DNA of 64,000 nucleotides, taken from contig NZ_SNWM01000003.1 of assembly GCF_004362245.1 (NCBI RefSeq), positions 806,001 to 870,000 on the forward strand. Direction: 5' to 3'. The DNA is from Pedobacter duraquae. GTDB lineage: Bacteria > Bacteroidota > Bacteroidia > Sphingobacteriales > Sphingobacteriaceae. Positions within the stretch are counted from its first letter, which is position 1; the number at the start of each line of letters is the position of its first letter. This document shows positions 45,537 to 55,412 of this stretch, piece after piece. Under the pieces are notes generated by a model that ran no database searches, was not told the origin of the DNA, and worked only from the letters and a program-made list of their open reading frames with translations. The position numbers and the translations under genes are program-made.

Positions 45537-45997
45537 TGTCCAAATAAAATTTCTACCTGCTTTTTACGATAATTAAAAATCTCCTGCAGCTTTGCTGCTA
45601 CAAACAAATTATTCGCTATTCTTCCAAATATCCCCATGGGTAATCCATAGGTTAATATATCGTGCATCATTACTCCGTCTGGCACTTCTGTAAAATGATG
45701 CTGGTGGTGCCAGAAGCGGTATGGGCCAAAGCGTTGTTCGTCTATAAAGTATTTCCCTTCTTCCACCTGGGTGATTTCAGTCATCCAATCCAATTTGATG
45801 CCCAGCATAGGGGATACCTTATAGGTGATAATCATTCCAGGATACATCTGTACCGGGTCAGGCATTTTTGAAGTTACTGTAAAAGCCATCTCTTTCGGTG
45901 TGATCTTTTGGAGGTTAAGCGGGTTGCTAAAGAATGACCAGGCTTCGGTTAAAGTTATGGGAAGCAATTGGTTAAATTCCAAGTGATATGACTTCAT
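45515..45997 (-). CDS. SRPBCC-family protein (polyketide-cyclase-like fold)
   Basis: 160 residues from the ATG at 45997. The SRPBCC pattern is clear: FNQLLPITLTEAWSFFSNPLNLQKITP at the start, and a strand order ending in a long C-terminal helix (FGRIANNLFVAAKLQEIFNYRK). These proteins bind small hydrophobic ligands; function unknown. It overlaps the radical SAM gene by 22 bases at the 3' end. Confidence 0.85.
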   Translation of the reverse strand: MKSYHLEFNQLLPITLTEAWSFFSNPLNLQKITPKEMAFTVTSKMPDPVQMYPGMIITYKVSPMLGIKLDWMTEITQVEEGKYFIDEQRFGPYRFWHHQHHFTEVPDGVMMHDILTYGLPMGIFGRIANNLFVAAKLQEIFNYRKKQVEILFGHQETGTA

Positions 45998-46035
45998 GAA
46001 CAAGAAACAAAAAACAGAATAAATTGTTTTTTTAG

Positions 46036-46054
46036 TATTTTTTTAAAAAATACA
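46036..46054. repeat. AT-rich palindrome upstream of amtB
   Basis: GTATTTTTT (46036-46044), one T, then AAAAAATAC (46046-46054). It lies just upstream of the SRPBCC start and about 215 bases before amtB, in a very AT-rich 270-base gap. No regulator binding site can be named. Confidence 0.45.
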
Positions 46055-46268
46055 CGATAATTTAATGTTTTTTGTAATTGGCTTGAGGTTATGGTGCTGG
46101 ATATTGTTAATTGTGCTAAAAATTGATGTAAATAATCTATTAAATCGGTATATTTTTTATAAACTTTCCATTTTATGATGTAATAATCTTGTTGTTTATA
46201 TAATTTTTACTTAAGTTTAGCTTAAATATTACAAATTACAAACCATTTAACCAATTAAACTAAGCTTT

Positions 46269-47648
46269 ATGACCAAAATTCTATTTAAACAGTTTGCGCC
46301 ATTTGCAATTCTCGCCATTATTGCAATAATAGCATTATTCATTCCGCTCTTACCAAATTTCGATGAGGGTAAGTATAACGCGGCTGATGTGGCCTGGATA
46401 CTTGTAGCTACTGCACTTGTATTTTTGATGACACCAGGATTAGCCTTCTTTTATGGAGGTATGGTTCACCGTAAAAATGTATTGTCGACCATGATTAAAA
46501 GTGTGGTTGCTGCAGGGGTAATTACGGTACTGTGGGTAACAGTAAGTTTTAGTCTTGCTTTTGGTGAAAGTATCAATGGATTGATTGGAAACCCAAAGAC
46601 CTTTTTGTTTTTTCAGAATGTGAATTCGGGTGCTCCATGGAGTCTGGCGCCTACAATTCCCCTTACACTTTTTGCTTTATTTCAATTGATGTTTGCGATC
46701 ATTACACCAGGTTTGGTTGTTGGTGCCGTAGCTGAACGCATTCGTTTTACTTCTTATATCCTTTTTATCGTCTTGTTCGCCATTTTCGTTTATTCTCCAT
46801 TGGCACACTGGACTTGGCATCCTGATGGAATCCTGTTCAAAATGGGTGTTCTGGATTTTGCTGGTGGTACTGTAGTGCACATTTCCGCAGGTATGGCTGC
46901 TCTTGCTGGTGCTTTGGTATTAAAACGTAGAAAATCACATATTGATCATCAGGAAGTACCTCCTGCAAACATTCCTTATGTTTTGATCGGAACTGGATTA
47001 CTTTGGTTCGGTTGGTTCGGATTCAATGCAGGTTCCGCACTTGGATCAGGAGCTCTTGCTGTATCTGCATTTGCTACTACAAATATTGCTGCAGGTGCTG
47101 CTGGGTTATCATGGATGTTCTTCGATGTACTTAGAGGTAAAAAACCTTCTGTACTCGGTTTTTGTATCGGTGCTGTAGTTGGTCTGGTGGCTATCACACC
47201 TGGAGCAGGTTTTGTAGCCATTCCAACAAGTATCTTTATCGGTTTCGTAGCAGCTATTGTCTCTAACCTAGCTGTGATGTGGAAATCTAAAACAAGCCTT
47301 GATGATACATTAGATGTATTCCCTTGTCATGGTGTAGGTGGAATCGTAGGAATGCTTTTGACTGGTGTCTTTGCTACTAAAACAGTAAACCCTGCCGGTG
47401 TAGACGGCTTATTCTATGGAAATCCTGCTTTTTTCATTACGCAATTAAAAGGTGTAGTGATTGTCGTTGTATTCAGCTTTGTTGTTTCTTTCGTCATCTT
47501 CAAGTTGATCAACCTGATCCAACCAATCCGCGTAACTTCCGAAGAAGAAGAGGAAGGACTGGACTCAAGTCAGCACAACGAAAAATATTTTCAAGGCACG
47601 CTGATCGTTGCATCAACAGGAATGGAAACTGAATTGCCAACCACTTAA
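46269..47648 (+). CDS. amtB: Ammonium transporter (Amt/AmtB)
   Basis: 459 residues with about eleven or twelve helices. AFFYGGMVHRKNVLSTM, the pore histidines in GGTVVHISAGMAALAG and DVFPCHGVGGIVGML (twin-His), and GLVAITPGAGFVAI are family marks. It conducts ammonium into the cell. The C-terminal tail is extended and acidic (TSEEEEEGLDSSQHNEK). No PII gene (glnK) follows; instead an outer-membrane porin gene lies 41 bases downstream. Confidence 0.95.
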   Translation: MTKILFKQFAPFAILAIIAIIALFIPLLPNFDEGKYNAADVAWILVATALVFLMTPGLAFFYGGMVHRKNVLSTMIKSVVAAGVITVLWVTVSFSLAFGESINGLIGNPKTFLFFQNVNSGAPWSLAPTIPLTLFALFQLMFAIITPGLVVGAVAERIRFTSYILFIVLFAIFVYSPLAHWTWHPDGILFKMGVLDFAGGTVVHISAGMAALAGALVLKRRKSHIDHQEVPPANIPYVLIGTGLLWFGWFGFNAGSALGSGALAVSAFATTNIAAGAAGLSWMFFDVLRGKKPSVLGFCIGAVVGLVAITPGAGFVAIPTSIFIGFVAAIVSNLAVMWKSKTSLDDTLDVFPCHGVGGIVGMLLTGVFATKTVNPAGVDGLFYGNPAFFITQLKGVVIVVVFSFVVSFVIFKLINLIQPIRVTSEEEEEGLDSSQHNEKYFQGTLIVASTGMETELPTT

Positions 47649-47689
47649 CCCTCATAAACCATCTAAATTCTCACCTCAAAACAAAAAAA

Positions 47690-48736
47690 ATGAAATTGAA
47701 ATCACTGCTGTCGCTGTCGGCTCTCGCCTTCGGATCGATATCCTATGCTCAAGAAGCGCCTAAAGATCCACTGGTAATTTTCGGCTCTGTAGATACTTAT
47801 TATAAATATGATTTTCAAAAGAAAGCTAATATACCTACTAGTTTCGCTAATGATCAAAATTCCATTTCATTGGGTATGATCGACCTGGGTGTGAAGAAAA
47901 CGACTGGCAAGGCCTCTTTTGTAGGTGAGCTTTCATTTGGACCGAGAGGCCAGTATCAGTCTATTCCTAATGGTGATGGTACGGATGATAACTCTTTCCA
48001 TATTCAGAATTTATATGCTACTTATGCTTTTACAGATAAGTTCAGTATGACTGCCGGTTATATGGGGACATTTATTGGGTACGAGGTGATTTCGCCGGTA
48101 GGAAACTATAACTACTCTACTTCATACTTATTCACCAACGGCCCTTTTCAGAATGCGGGGATTAAAGCAAACTACGTGTTTTCTCCAAAGGTCAGTTTAA
48201 TGGTCGGTTTGTTTGACGATTGGAATGTATACAAAGATCTTAATGGTGTTTCTCATGTTGGTGCTCAACTTGCGCTGGCACCGGCCGAAGGTTGGACGGC
48301 TTATCTGAATGTATTATCAGGCCGCAATGCCGGGGCTCCTGGAACTGGATCAATCTTCGATCTGACTACTTCTTATCAGGTTACTGAAAAAGTAAAGTTA
48401 GGATTAAACGCAGCAGATTATTCTGTATCCAATAACAATGGGGGATATACAGGCGCCGCCTTGTATGCTCAGAATGCTTTTACTACCGGATTCTCCATGG
48501 GTGTAAGAGCAGAATATTTTACGGCAAAGGATATTAAAGCTACTGGAACAACCCCGCTCGTAAAAGGTGAAAGCGTAACTGCCATTACGTTATCAGCGAA
48601 CCTAAAAGCGGGGGGACTGACTTTCATTCCTGAGGTGCGTTTTGACAACGGGTCTTCAACCATGTTTACGAAAAGTAATTTAACACCGACCAAGAGCGCA
48701 TCTCAGTTTTCTCTTGCTGCGGTATATGCCTTTTAA
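47690..48736 (+). CDS. Outer membrane beta-barrel porin (OmpL-like)
   Basis: 348 residues with a signal peptide (ending ISYAQ). IFGSVDTYYKYDFQKKANIP at the start of the mature part and many amphipathic strands (TAGYMGTFIGYEVISPVGNYNYSTSYL split over several) match the putative porin family common in Bacteroidota. Ends in SLAAVYAF with a terminal Phe typical of barrels. Directly follows amtB with no terminator between, and a good terminator after it, so the two are one operon; the porin may let ammonium or another nitrogen source cross the outer membrane. Confidence 0.85.
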   Translation: MKLKSLLSLSALAFGSISYAQEAPKDPLVIFGSVDTYYKYDFQKKANIPTSFANDQNSISLGMIDLGVKKTTGKASFVGELSFGPRGQYQSIPNGDGTDDNSFHIQNLYATYAFTDKFSMTAGYMGTFIGYEVISPVGNYNYSTSYLFTNGPFQNAGIKANYVFSPKVSLMVGLFDDWNVYKDLNGVSHVGAQLALAPAEGWTAYLNVLSGRNAGAPGTGSIFDLTTSYQVTEKVKLGLNAADYSVSNNNGGYTGAALYAQNAFTTGFSMGVRAEYFTAKDIKATGTTPLVKGESVTAITLSANLKAGGLTFIPEVRFDNGSSTMFTKSNLTPTKSASQFSLAAVYAF

Positions 48737-48767
48737 ACCACGTCTAAATACTAACCACTCATCAGTC

Positions 48768-48793
48768 GCCGGCAAATTGCCGGCGGCTTTTTT
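48768..48793 (+). terminator. Terminator of the amtB-porin operon
   Basis: GCCGGC (48768-48773) pairs with GCCGGC (48779-48784), loop AAATT, followed by GG and six Ts. Confidence 0.85.
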
Positions 48794-48810
48794 AATTTAA
48801 TATCCGGTAA

Positions 48811-49302
48811 TTAATGCACCATTTTATCAGCGCAGGTAGAGCTGGCAAATGCTTCAGGTTTTGCCTTAAAGATAAAGCCCATACTTAAAATATATCCCAT
48901 TGCCTCGTTCAAAGCTTTATTGGATTTGAACGATGGGTTGGTGTTTATATCAGCGTGAACTTCCAGATCTACGTCATAAAGATCCAGCAGATCGCAAATA
49001 GAATAAGCGGTTTCTATGGATTTCTGAACCTCTACTAACATACGTTCCTTGATGCTCATAACTATCGGTGTCTTTTCCTGATGGATATACATAAATCCCC
49101 CGTGATGCTCTCTAACTAAAACTATGACAGTAGCAAAGTCTGTCAGGCTTCCTTTAACTTGCGAATCTGTACCGATGCATACTTTTAAACGATAGCCTTT
49201 TTCGGTTTCCCGGATAATGGCTTGTTCCACTTCTTGAAGGATGGGCGCGTTGATCACTTCGCCACTAAATTTTTTCCAGGTCATATCTTCATTTCTTAGC
49301 AT
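48811..49302 (-). CDS. YkuK-family ribonuclease H-like protein (DUF458)
   Basis: 163 residues. KVCIGTDSQVKGSLTDFATVIVLVREHHGG, ERMLVEVQKSIETAY and DLEVHADINTNPSFKSN are the family blocks; the acidic residues resemble an RNase H-like fold. Function is not established. Single gene, convergent with the porin. Confidence 0.88.
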   Translation of the reverse strand: MLRNEDMTWKKFSGEVINAPILQEVEQAIIRETEKGYRLKVCIGTDSQVKGSLTDFATVIVLVREHHGGFMYIHQEKTPIVMSIKERMLVEVQKSIETAYSICDLLDLYDVDLEVHADINTNPSFKSNKALNEAMGYILSMGFIFKAKPEAFASSTCADKMVH

Positions 49303-49489
49303 AAAGAACCTTTTTTGGGGTTTAACTAATTTACCTGGTTTTATGTTAAATATATGTTATTTAAATGTAGTTATTTCCTAACAATCAGATACTTGTCAAC
49401 ACGCATGCAGATCCTTTAAAAGTACTTCTGAGGAAGATGTTTCAAAAAAAACAAACAATACAGCTCTAAAACGGGTAGTTATTTAACAT

Positions 49490-51667
49490 ATGATGAAAAG
49501 TAAGACGATTATTATTTCCAATCGGCTGCCCGTAAAAATTGTGGAACAGGATGGACAATACCTGTTGAGTGCGAGTGAAGGTGGATTAGCAACGGGCTTA
49601 GGCTCTATTTACAAGAAAGGTGAAAATATCTGGATCGGATGGCCTGGTATAGATGTGCCGCCAGAAAGGCAGGATGAAGTAACAAGACAACTGGCACAGC
49701 TGAACCTTATTCCGGTTTTTTTGACTGCCGAAGAGATCAACGGTTATTACGAAGGTTTTTCAAATGAAATATTATGGCCGGTATTCCACTACATGATTAC
49801 CTATGCCAATTACGAACAAACTTACTGGGATGCTTACAAAAAGGTAAATGATAAATTTGCTGATATAGCGGATAGTCATATCCAGAATGGAGATACGGTT
49901 TGGGTGCACGACTACCAGTTATTACTGCTTCCTTGTCTCATCAGGACGCGTAAGCCGCAGGTAACGATTGGATTCTTTCAGCACATCCCTTTCCCCTCTT
50001 ATGAAATTTTTAGACTTATTCCCTGGAGGGAAGAACTGATTACGGGTTTGTTTGGGGCTGATCTTATCGGCTTCCATACTTTTGATGATGTCCGACACTT
50101 TCTGAGCACTGCCTCGCGGTTGTCTTCAGCAAATTATGCTGATAATATCGTTACTTATCAGGAGCGGCAGATTGTGGTCGAAGCCTTTCCTATGGGAATT
50201 GACGATGAGAAATTTGAGAAATTTAAAGACAACGAGTTAGTCAAGACGCATATTAAATCTTTTGAGGAGGCTCAGGCAGGGGTGCAGGTAATTCTTACGA
50301 TCGACAGGCTTGATTATAGTAAAGGGATTCTGCAGCGTCTTCAGGCATTTGAACTCCTGCTACAAAATTATCCAAAATATCAGGGACATATTGCATTATA
50401 CATGATTGTTGTTCCTTCGAGAGATAGTGTTCCACAATACCGGGAGCTGAAGGAGCAGATCGATCAGCTAGTGGGAAACATTAATGCCAGATACAGGACG
50501 TTAAACTGGCTCCCTGTACATTATTTTTATCGCTCGTTCCCCATTGAAGTACTGTCGGCGCTTTACCGTACTGCAGATATCTGTCTGGTTACCCCCATGC
50601 GCGACGGTATGAACCTGGTAAGTAAAGAGTATGTAGCTTCCCGTACTAACGACACCGGTGTGCTTATTTTAAGCGAAATGGCCGGAGCGTCGAAAGAGCT
50701 TAATGACGCCCTGATCGTTAATCCAAATAATATAGGAGAAACAATGCGGGCTATTCTACAAGCCTTAAATATGTCGTTGGCAGAGCAGCAGGTGCGTATG
50801 CGAAATATGCGTAGTAACGTAACGAAGTTTAATATCCACCTATGGGTGAAAAATTTTATGGATAAATTGGAAGAGGTAAAGACGATGCAGGCATCCCTGC
50901 TCACAAAATATGTAAATGCGCCGGTCAGGACTGTGATCAGATCGGATTATGATGAGGCAACAGAGCGGTATCTGTTTTTGGACTATGATGGCACACTGGT
51001 AGGCTTCAATTCAAATATTGACCGGGTATCTCCCGACGAAGAACTGTATACAATCATGAGCGACCTGATATCAGACCCGCTTAATAAGGTTATCGTGATC
51101 AGTGGCAGAAGACATGAGACCCTTGAAGAATGGTTCGGTAATATGAAGATTGACCTGATTGCCGAGCATGGTGCCTGGCAAAAGAAATATGGTGAAGAGT
51201 GGAAGAGTCTGCCTTTGCTGACCGACAAATGGAAGCAGGAGGTTCGAACGGTATTGGAAACTTATACTGACCGTACTCCGGGTTCTTTTATAGAAGATAA
51301 AAGTTATTCGCTGGTATGGCATTACCGCAAAGTTGAGAAAGGTTTGGGTGAACTACGGGCAAATGAAATTATGAATCACCTAAGGATGATGCTTGCTGAT
51401 AAAGGTCTGCAGTTAATGGCTGGGAACAAAGTCCTTGAATTTAAAAATATCGAAGTAAACAAAGGTAAGGCAGCGTTGAACTGGATGCACGACAATGAGC
51501 CTGATTTTATCCTCGCTATCGGTGACGATGTTACTGATGAGGACATTTTCAAAGCATTGCCTGCTACTGCCTATACCGTGAAGGTTGGAGGTAACCTTTC
51601 AGCTGCGCGATTCTATTTGCGGAATCCCGCCGAAGTACGCGCCCTGCTGAAAGGTTTTACATCCTAA
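49490..51667 (+). CDS. Bifunctional trehalose-6-phosphate synthase / phosphatase
   Basis: 725 residues in two domains. Residues 1-470: GT20 trehalose-6-phosphate synthase ([51 protein letters not shown]). Residues about 490-725: HAD phosphatase ([41 protein letters not shown]). It forms trehalose from UDP-glucose and glucose-6-phosphate in two steps on one protein. Both active sites are intact. The stop overlaps the convergent GH15 gene by four bases. Confidence 0.96.
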   Translation: MMKSKTIIISNRLPVKIVEQDGQYLLSASEGGLATGLGSIYKKGENIWIGWPGIDVPPERQDEVTRQLAQLNLIPVFLTAEEINGYYEGFSNEILWPVFHYMITYANYEQTYWDAYKKVNDKFADIADSHIQNGDTVWVHDYQLLLLPCLIRTRKPQVTIGFFQHIPFPSYEIFRLIPWREELITGLFGADLIGFHTFDDVRHFLSTASRLSSANYADNIVTYQERQIVVEAFPMGIDDEKFEKFKDNELVKTHIKSFEEAQAGVQVILTIDRLDYSKGILQRLQAFELLLQNYPKYQGHIALYMIVVPSRDSVPQYRELKEQIDQLVGNINARYRTLNWLPVHYFYRSFPIEVLSALYRTADICLVTPMRDGMNLVSKEYVASRTNDTGVLILSEMAGASKELNDALIVNPNNIGETMRAILQALNMSLAEQQVRMRNMRSNVTKFNIHLWVKNFMDKLEEVKTMQASLLTKYVNAPVRTVIRSDYDEATERYLFLDYDGTLVGFNSNIDRVSPDEELYTIMSDLISDPLNKVIVISGRRHETLEEWFGNMKIDLIAEHGAWQKKYGEEWKSLPLLTDKWKQEVRTVLETYTDRTPGSFIEDKSYSLVWHYRKVEKGLGELRANEIMNHLRMMLADKGLQLMAGNKVLEFKNIEVNKGKAALNWMHDNEPDFILAIGDDVTDEDIFKALPATAYTVKVGGNLSAARFYLRNPAEVRALLKGFTS

Positions 51668-53445
51668 ATAAATATTGGGCGATCTAATTTGATGGCTATA
51701 CGATGTGCGGCATTCATCAATCCCACATGGCTGTAAGCTTGTGGGAAATTGCCCCACTGACTGCCATCATTTTCGTCTACATCCTCACTGAATAGCTGCA
51801 GGTGATTGCCGTATTGAATGAGGGATTCGAATTCTCTGATTGCATCATCAATGCGGCCAACACATGCCAGGGCTTCTACATACCAAAACGCGCAGATTAG
51901 AAAGGTTGTTTTTGGCTTACCAAAATCATCAGCATGTTTATAGCGGTAGAATAGTCCATTTTTGCCCTTTAATTCAGTTTCCAAGGCTATTAGGTGGTCT
52001 TTTGCCCGCTGCGAATTTGGATCGAGATAATTCATCAGGATCAGTTGCAGTGTGCTTGCATCGAGGTGTGCACTACCCACAGCATGGTTGTAAACTTTTC
52101 GTTCCGGATCATAGCAATCTTCGATATGCTTGGCAGCCTTGTCAATCAGTGCCTGTGCACGCTTCTGAAAATCTTCATGACCAATTGTAATGGCCATTTT
52201 TAAAGCAGCGTTTGCACCGGCCCACTGGAATAAATTAGTGTAGCAATGGAAGTTGGCAAGATTTCTGAACTCCCAGATTCCTGCATCCTTTTCGTCTATT
52301 GTATGTTCGATTTTTCTAAGCAGGGAGTCCAGCCACCTGCTGGAATCCTGCCGCTCGTCTACCGTGAATCTTCTGTCGTGGTACAACGGGAGCATAGAAA
52401 TCAATACCTGGCCATAGATGTCATTTTGGATGTGTTCAAAAGCCTGGTTGCCAACACGTACCGGCTGATTTCCCTGGTATCCCTTAATATTGGTCAGGAT
52501 TCTTTCCGTCAAAACCCTTTCGCCGGCGATGCCGAACAATGGCTGATAACGCTCATCGTCCCTAAAGGAAATGTCTGTTACATAATTAAAGTACTTCTCC
52601 ATTTCCTCAAAATGACCGATGTGGTTTAGCGCGGTAATGACGTAGTAGGTATCGCGCATCCAACAATATCTGTAGTCCCAGTTTCGTGTGCTTCCTGGTG
52701 ATTCAGGTAGGCTCGTTGTGCTGGCCGCTATAATTGCACCCGTATCTTCATATTGATGGATCTTCAATACCAGGGCTGAGCGGATAACGAGTGGTTGATA
52801 GAAACCGGCAATCGTAGAGTGTTTGATCCAGGTTCTCCAATACTGTCTGGTGCTTAATAAAAACCTTTCTGCTGTGCTTTCAATCGGCGCCTCCAGTTTA
52901 TAACCGTAAGTCATGATCAGATATTTAGTTTCATTGAGTGCAAAGAACTTTTCTTCCTGAACGTAACTTAACGAAATATTGGTGCTCAGCTGAATTGTTT
53001 CCGTTCCGGCTTCATATAAAATGTGGCTGCTGCCCCGGCTACCCTTAAAGTTTCCTTCTCCATAATGGTGTACCGGACGGCAGGTAACCTTAATCCGTGG
53101 ATTTCCGCTAATTACTTCAATTTTTCTGATAAACATCAGTGGTTTGAAATAACGTTCGTATTGATGAAACCTAGGTGCGAAATCTGTTATCCGGTAAACG
53201 CCTTCTGAATCACTGATCTCTGTGCATAATATATTGGTGTTCTCCTGATAGTATTGTTTAGAGGTGTATGAACCTGCCGGCAGAATGCTGTATTCGCCAC
53301 CTTTTTCCTGATCCAATATTCCTCCAAATACAAAAGAACTATCAAATCTCGGCCAGCATAACCAGTCAACATTTGTGTTTTTATTGATATGTGCTAAAAA
53401 TGCGCAATTGCCTATAATCCCTGTTTGATAGGTATGTCTATCCAT
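51664..53445 (-). CDS. Glycoside hydrolase family 15 protein (trehalase or glucoamylase type)
   Basis: 593 residues. N-terminal beta domain starting GIIGNCAFLAHINKNTNVDWLCWPRFD, then an alpha/alpha barrel: GSTRNWDYRYCWMRDTYY, GIWEFRNLANFHCYTN (general-acid Glu) and TTFLICAFWYVEAL. GH15 enzymes cut glucose from trehalose, dextran or starch. Facing the trehalose synthase gene, a trehalase or a regulator of trehalose turnover is the natural guess. The usual EEGxF segment before the final FW reads KTTF here, so the catalytic base may have moved or been lost; this should be checked by modelling. Ends head-to-tail against the synthase gene. Confidence 0.88.
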   Translation of the reverse strand: MDRHTYQTGIIGNCAFLAHINKNTNVDWLCWPRFDSSFVFGGILDQEKGGEYSILPAGSYTSKQYYQENTNILCTEISDSEGVYRITDFAPRFHQYERYFKPLMFIRKIEVISGNPRIKVTCRPVHHYGEGNFKGSRGSSHILYEAGTETIQLSTNISLSYVQEEKFFALNETKYLIMTYGYKLEAPIESTAERFLLSTRQYWRTWIKHSTIAGFYQPLVIRSALVLKIHQYEDTGAIIAASTTSLPESPGSTRNWDYRYCWMRDTYYVITALNHIGHFEEMEKYFNYVTDISFRDDERYQPLFGIAGERVLTERILTNIKGYQGNQPVRVGNQAFEHIQNDIYGQVLISMLPLYHDRRFTVDERQDSSRWLDSLLRKIEHTIDEKDAGIWEFRNLANFHCYTNLFQWAGANAALKMAITIGHEDFQKRAQALIDKAAKHIEDCYDPERKVYNHAVGSAHLDASTLQLILMNYLDPNSQRAKDHLIALETELKGKNGLFYRYKHADDFGKPKTTFLICAFWYVEALACVGRIDDAIREFESLIQYGNHLQLFSEDVDENDGSQWGNFPQAYSHVGLMNAAHRIAIKLDRPIFI

Positions 53446-53524
53446 TTAAATTAAATTTTGTTATATTAGATATAGGAAAACAACAGCAGGATGCATTTGT
53501 TGTTTGATAAATATATAAGCAATC

Positions 53525-53746
53525 ATGGATACAGCACTGATTAACGAATTCAACCTGATGCAGCAAAGCCGCTCGAACTTGAAGTATATCGAATTACTGG
53601 AAGAACATGTGTATCAGCCGGTGCAAACAGCTAACCACTATATGACATCCTGGATGGGCAAACGCGGACAGATGTTGCTTAAACTTGACGTTACCTTGTA
53701 TAATTCTTACAGGCGACTTAAAAAGAAATATCTCCGAATAGGATAG
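53525..53746 (+). CDS. Small hypothetical protein
   Basis: 73 residues, basic and helical, no domain I recognise; the C-terminus is rich in Lys and Arg (YNSYRRLKKKYLRIG). It fills the space between the GH15 and DEAD-box genes with a clean ATG and normal codon use, but a chance open frame cannot be excluded. Confidence 0.5.
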   Translation: MDTALINEFNLMQQSRSNLKYIELLEEHVYQPVQTANHYMTSWMGKRGQMLLKLDVTLYNSYRRLKKKYLRIG

Positions 53747-53789
53747 CCCGGCTTTCCTTATCCTTTATGTAATCGTATCTTTACAGCTT

Positions 53790-55094
53790 ATGTTAGAAAA
53801 GATACTGAATCAACTCAATATTACTGCATTAAATGCGATGCAGCAGGCATCAGTTAAAGCCGCCCAAACCGGAAAGGATGTGCTGCTGCTTGCGCCGACA
53901 GGCTCCGGGAAGACCTTAGGGTTTTTGCTGCCCCTGGTATTGAACCTTGACCCCGCATCAAAAGGAGTGCAAGCACTGATCGTGGTGCCCTCACGCGAGT
54001 TGGCTCTTCAGATTGAAATGGTGTTCAAACAGATGTCTACAGGTTTTAAAGTGAACTGCTGTTATGGTGGACACGCTGTTAAAACCGAGAAGAATAACCT
54101 GGCTCAGGCTCCTGCTGTGCTTATCGGTACTCCCGGAAGACTCGCTTATCATATCAGACACGAGAATTTTGATGAATCTACAATCCAATATCTTGTGTTG
54201 GATGAATTTGATAAGGCTTTGGAATTCGGATTTCAGGAGGATATGTCGTATATCATCCATAAGCTATTATCACTTAAACAAAGGTATCTTACTTCCGCCA
54301 CCGCAATGGATGAAATCCCTGATTTTGTTAGGATCAATCAGCCCGTGGAAGTGAACTTTCTGAAAGATGTTAAAGTGCTTCCAAATCTGCAGCTTAAAAA
54401 AGTGACCTCTACTGCAGAGGATAAACTGAATGTTTTATTTCAATTGATCTGCAAAATTGGCAGTAAAACAATGCTCATTTTCTGCAACCACAGGGAAACT
54501 GTAGACCGGATTAGTGATCTCCTTATTGATAAGGATCTTGCGCATGATATTTTTCATGGGGGAATGGAACAGGATGAGCGTGAACGCGCCATATTAAAGT
54601 TCAGAAATGGAAGTATTAAAATATTAATAACGACCGATCTGGCTGCGCGGGGATTGGATATTCCGGAAGTAGAGTATATCATCCATTATCAGTTGCCATA
54701 TACGGAAGATGCCTTCCTGCATAGAAATGGGCGCACGGCAAGGATGAATGCAAGTGGAACCGTTTATCTGATCATGACAGATGAAGAAAAATACCCCTTT
54801 CTGAAAACCGAAATTGAGACTGAGTCGCTGTCAGGTAAGTTCTCTCCGCCAAAGGATAGCGAATGGCAAACACTTTACGTTGCCTCTGGTAAAAAAGATA
54901 AGATCAATAAGATCGATATCGTAGGGTTACTCCTTAAAAAGGGTGGGCTGCAAAAAGAAGATGTGGGGCTTATCGAGGTTAAAGACAGCAGTAGCTATGT
55001 AGCCATCAAAAGGAAAATGGTAAAACAAGTCCTTGTCAAATTAGCGAACGAACGGATAAAGAATAAAAAGATTAAGATTGAAATCGCAATGTAA
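53790..55094 (+). CDS. DEAD-box RNA helicase (DEFD variant)
   Basis: 434 residues. Motif I APTGSGKT, Ia PSRELALQ, Ib GTPGRL, II LDEFDKAL, III TSAT, and the C-terminal domain with TTDLAARGLDIP and HRNGRTARM (motif VI). Motif II reads DEFD instead of DEAD, a variant seen in some bacterial RNA helicases that keeps the catalytic acidic pair. It unwinds RNA, probably in ribosome assembly or cold adaptation; the exact role is unknown. The C-terminal region (residues 345-434) has the fold expected of an RNA-binding tail of the DbpA type. The DUF1456 gene follows two bases later. Confidence 0.92.
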   Translation: MLEKILNQLNITALNAMQQASVKAAQTGKDVLLLAPTGSGKTLGFLLPLVLNLDPASKGVQALIVVPSRELALQIEMVFKQMSTGFKVNCCYGGHAVKTEKNNLAQAPAVLIGTPGRLAYHIRHENFDESTIQYLVLDEFDKALEFGFQEDMSYIIHKLLSLKQRYLTSATAMDEIPDFVRINQPVEVNFLKDVKVLPNLQLKKVTSTAEDKLNVLFQLICKIGSKTMLIFCNHRETVDRISDLLIDKDLAHDIFHGGMEQDERERAILKFRNGSIKILITTDLAARGLDIPEVEYIIHYQLPYTEDAFLHRNGRTARMNASGTVYLIMTDEEKYPFLKTEIETESLSGKFSPPKDSEWQTLYVASGKKDKINKIDIVGLLLKKGGLQKEDVGLIEVKDSSSYVAIKRKMVKQVLVKLANERIKNKKIKIEIAM

Positions 55095-55096
55095 TT

Positions 55097-55351
55097 ATGA
55101 GTAACAACGATATTTTTAAAAAACTACGCGTAGCACTGGCGCTCACCAATGATGATATTATCAAAATTATGGAGTTGGTTAATTTCAAGATTACAAAAAG
55201 TGAACTTGGTTCTTTTTTCAGGAGCGATGACCATCCGAATTTTAAGCCTTGCGGCGATCAGATCCTGAGAAATTTCCTGAATGGCCTGGTGATCTACAAA
55301 CGCGGTCCACGTCCTCCAAAGGAAAAAAATATAGCTTCAGATTCAGAATAA
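55097..55351 (+). CDS. DUF1456 family protein, single-repeat form
   Basis: 84 residues. KLRVALALTNDDIIKIMEL and LGSFFRSDDHPNFKPCGDQILRNFLNGL make one DUF1456 unit. The E. coli member YehS carries two such units in about 156 residues, so this is half size. Function unknown. Coupled to the DEAD-box gene (two-base gap). Confidence 0.85.
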   Translation: MSNNDIFKKLRVALALTNDDIIKIMELVNFKITKSELGSFFRSDDHPNFKPCGDQILRNFLNGLVIYKRGPRPPKEKNIASDSE

Positions 55352-55412
55352 CCCGTAGGTCTGTAATCATATTTAGTTTTTTTTTCAGTATGTTCGCATA
55401 GCAAGGTTTGTT

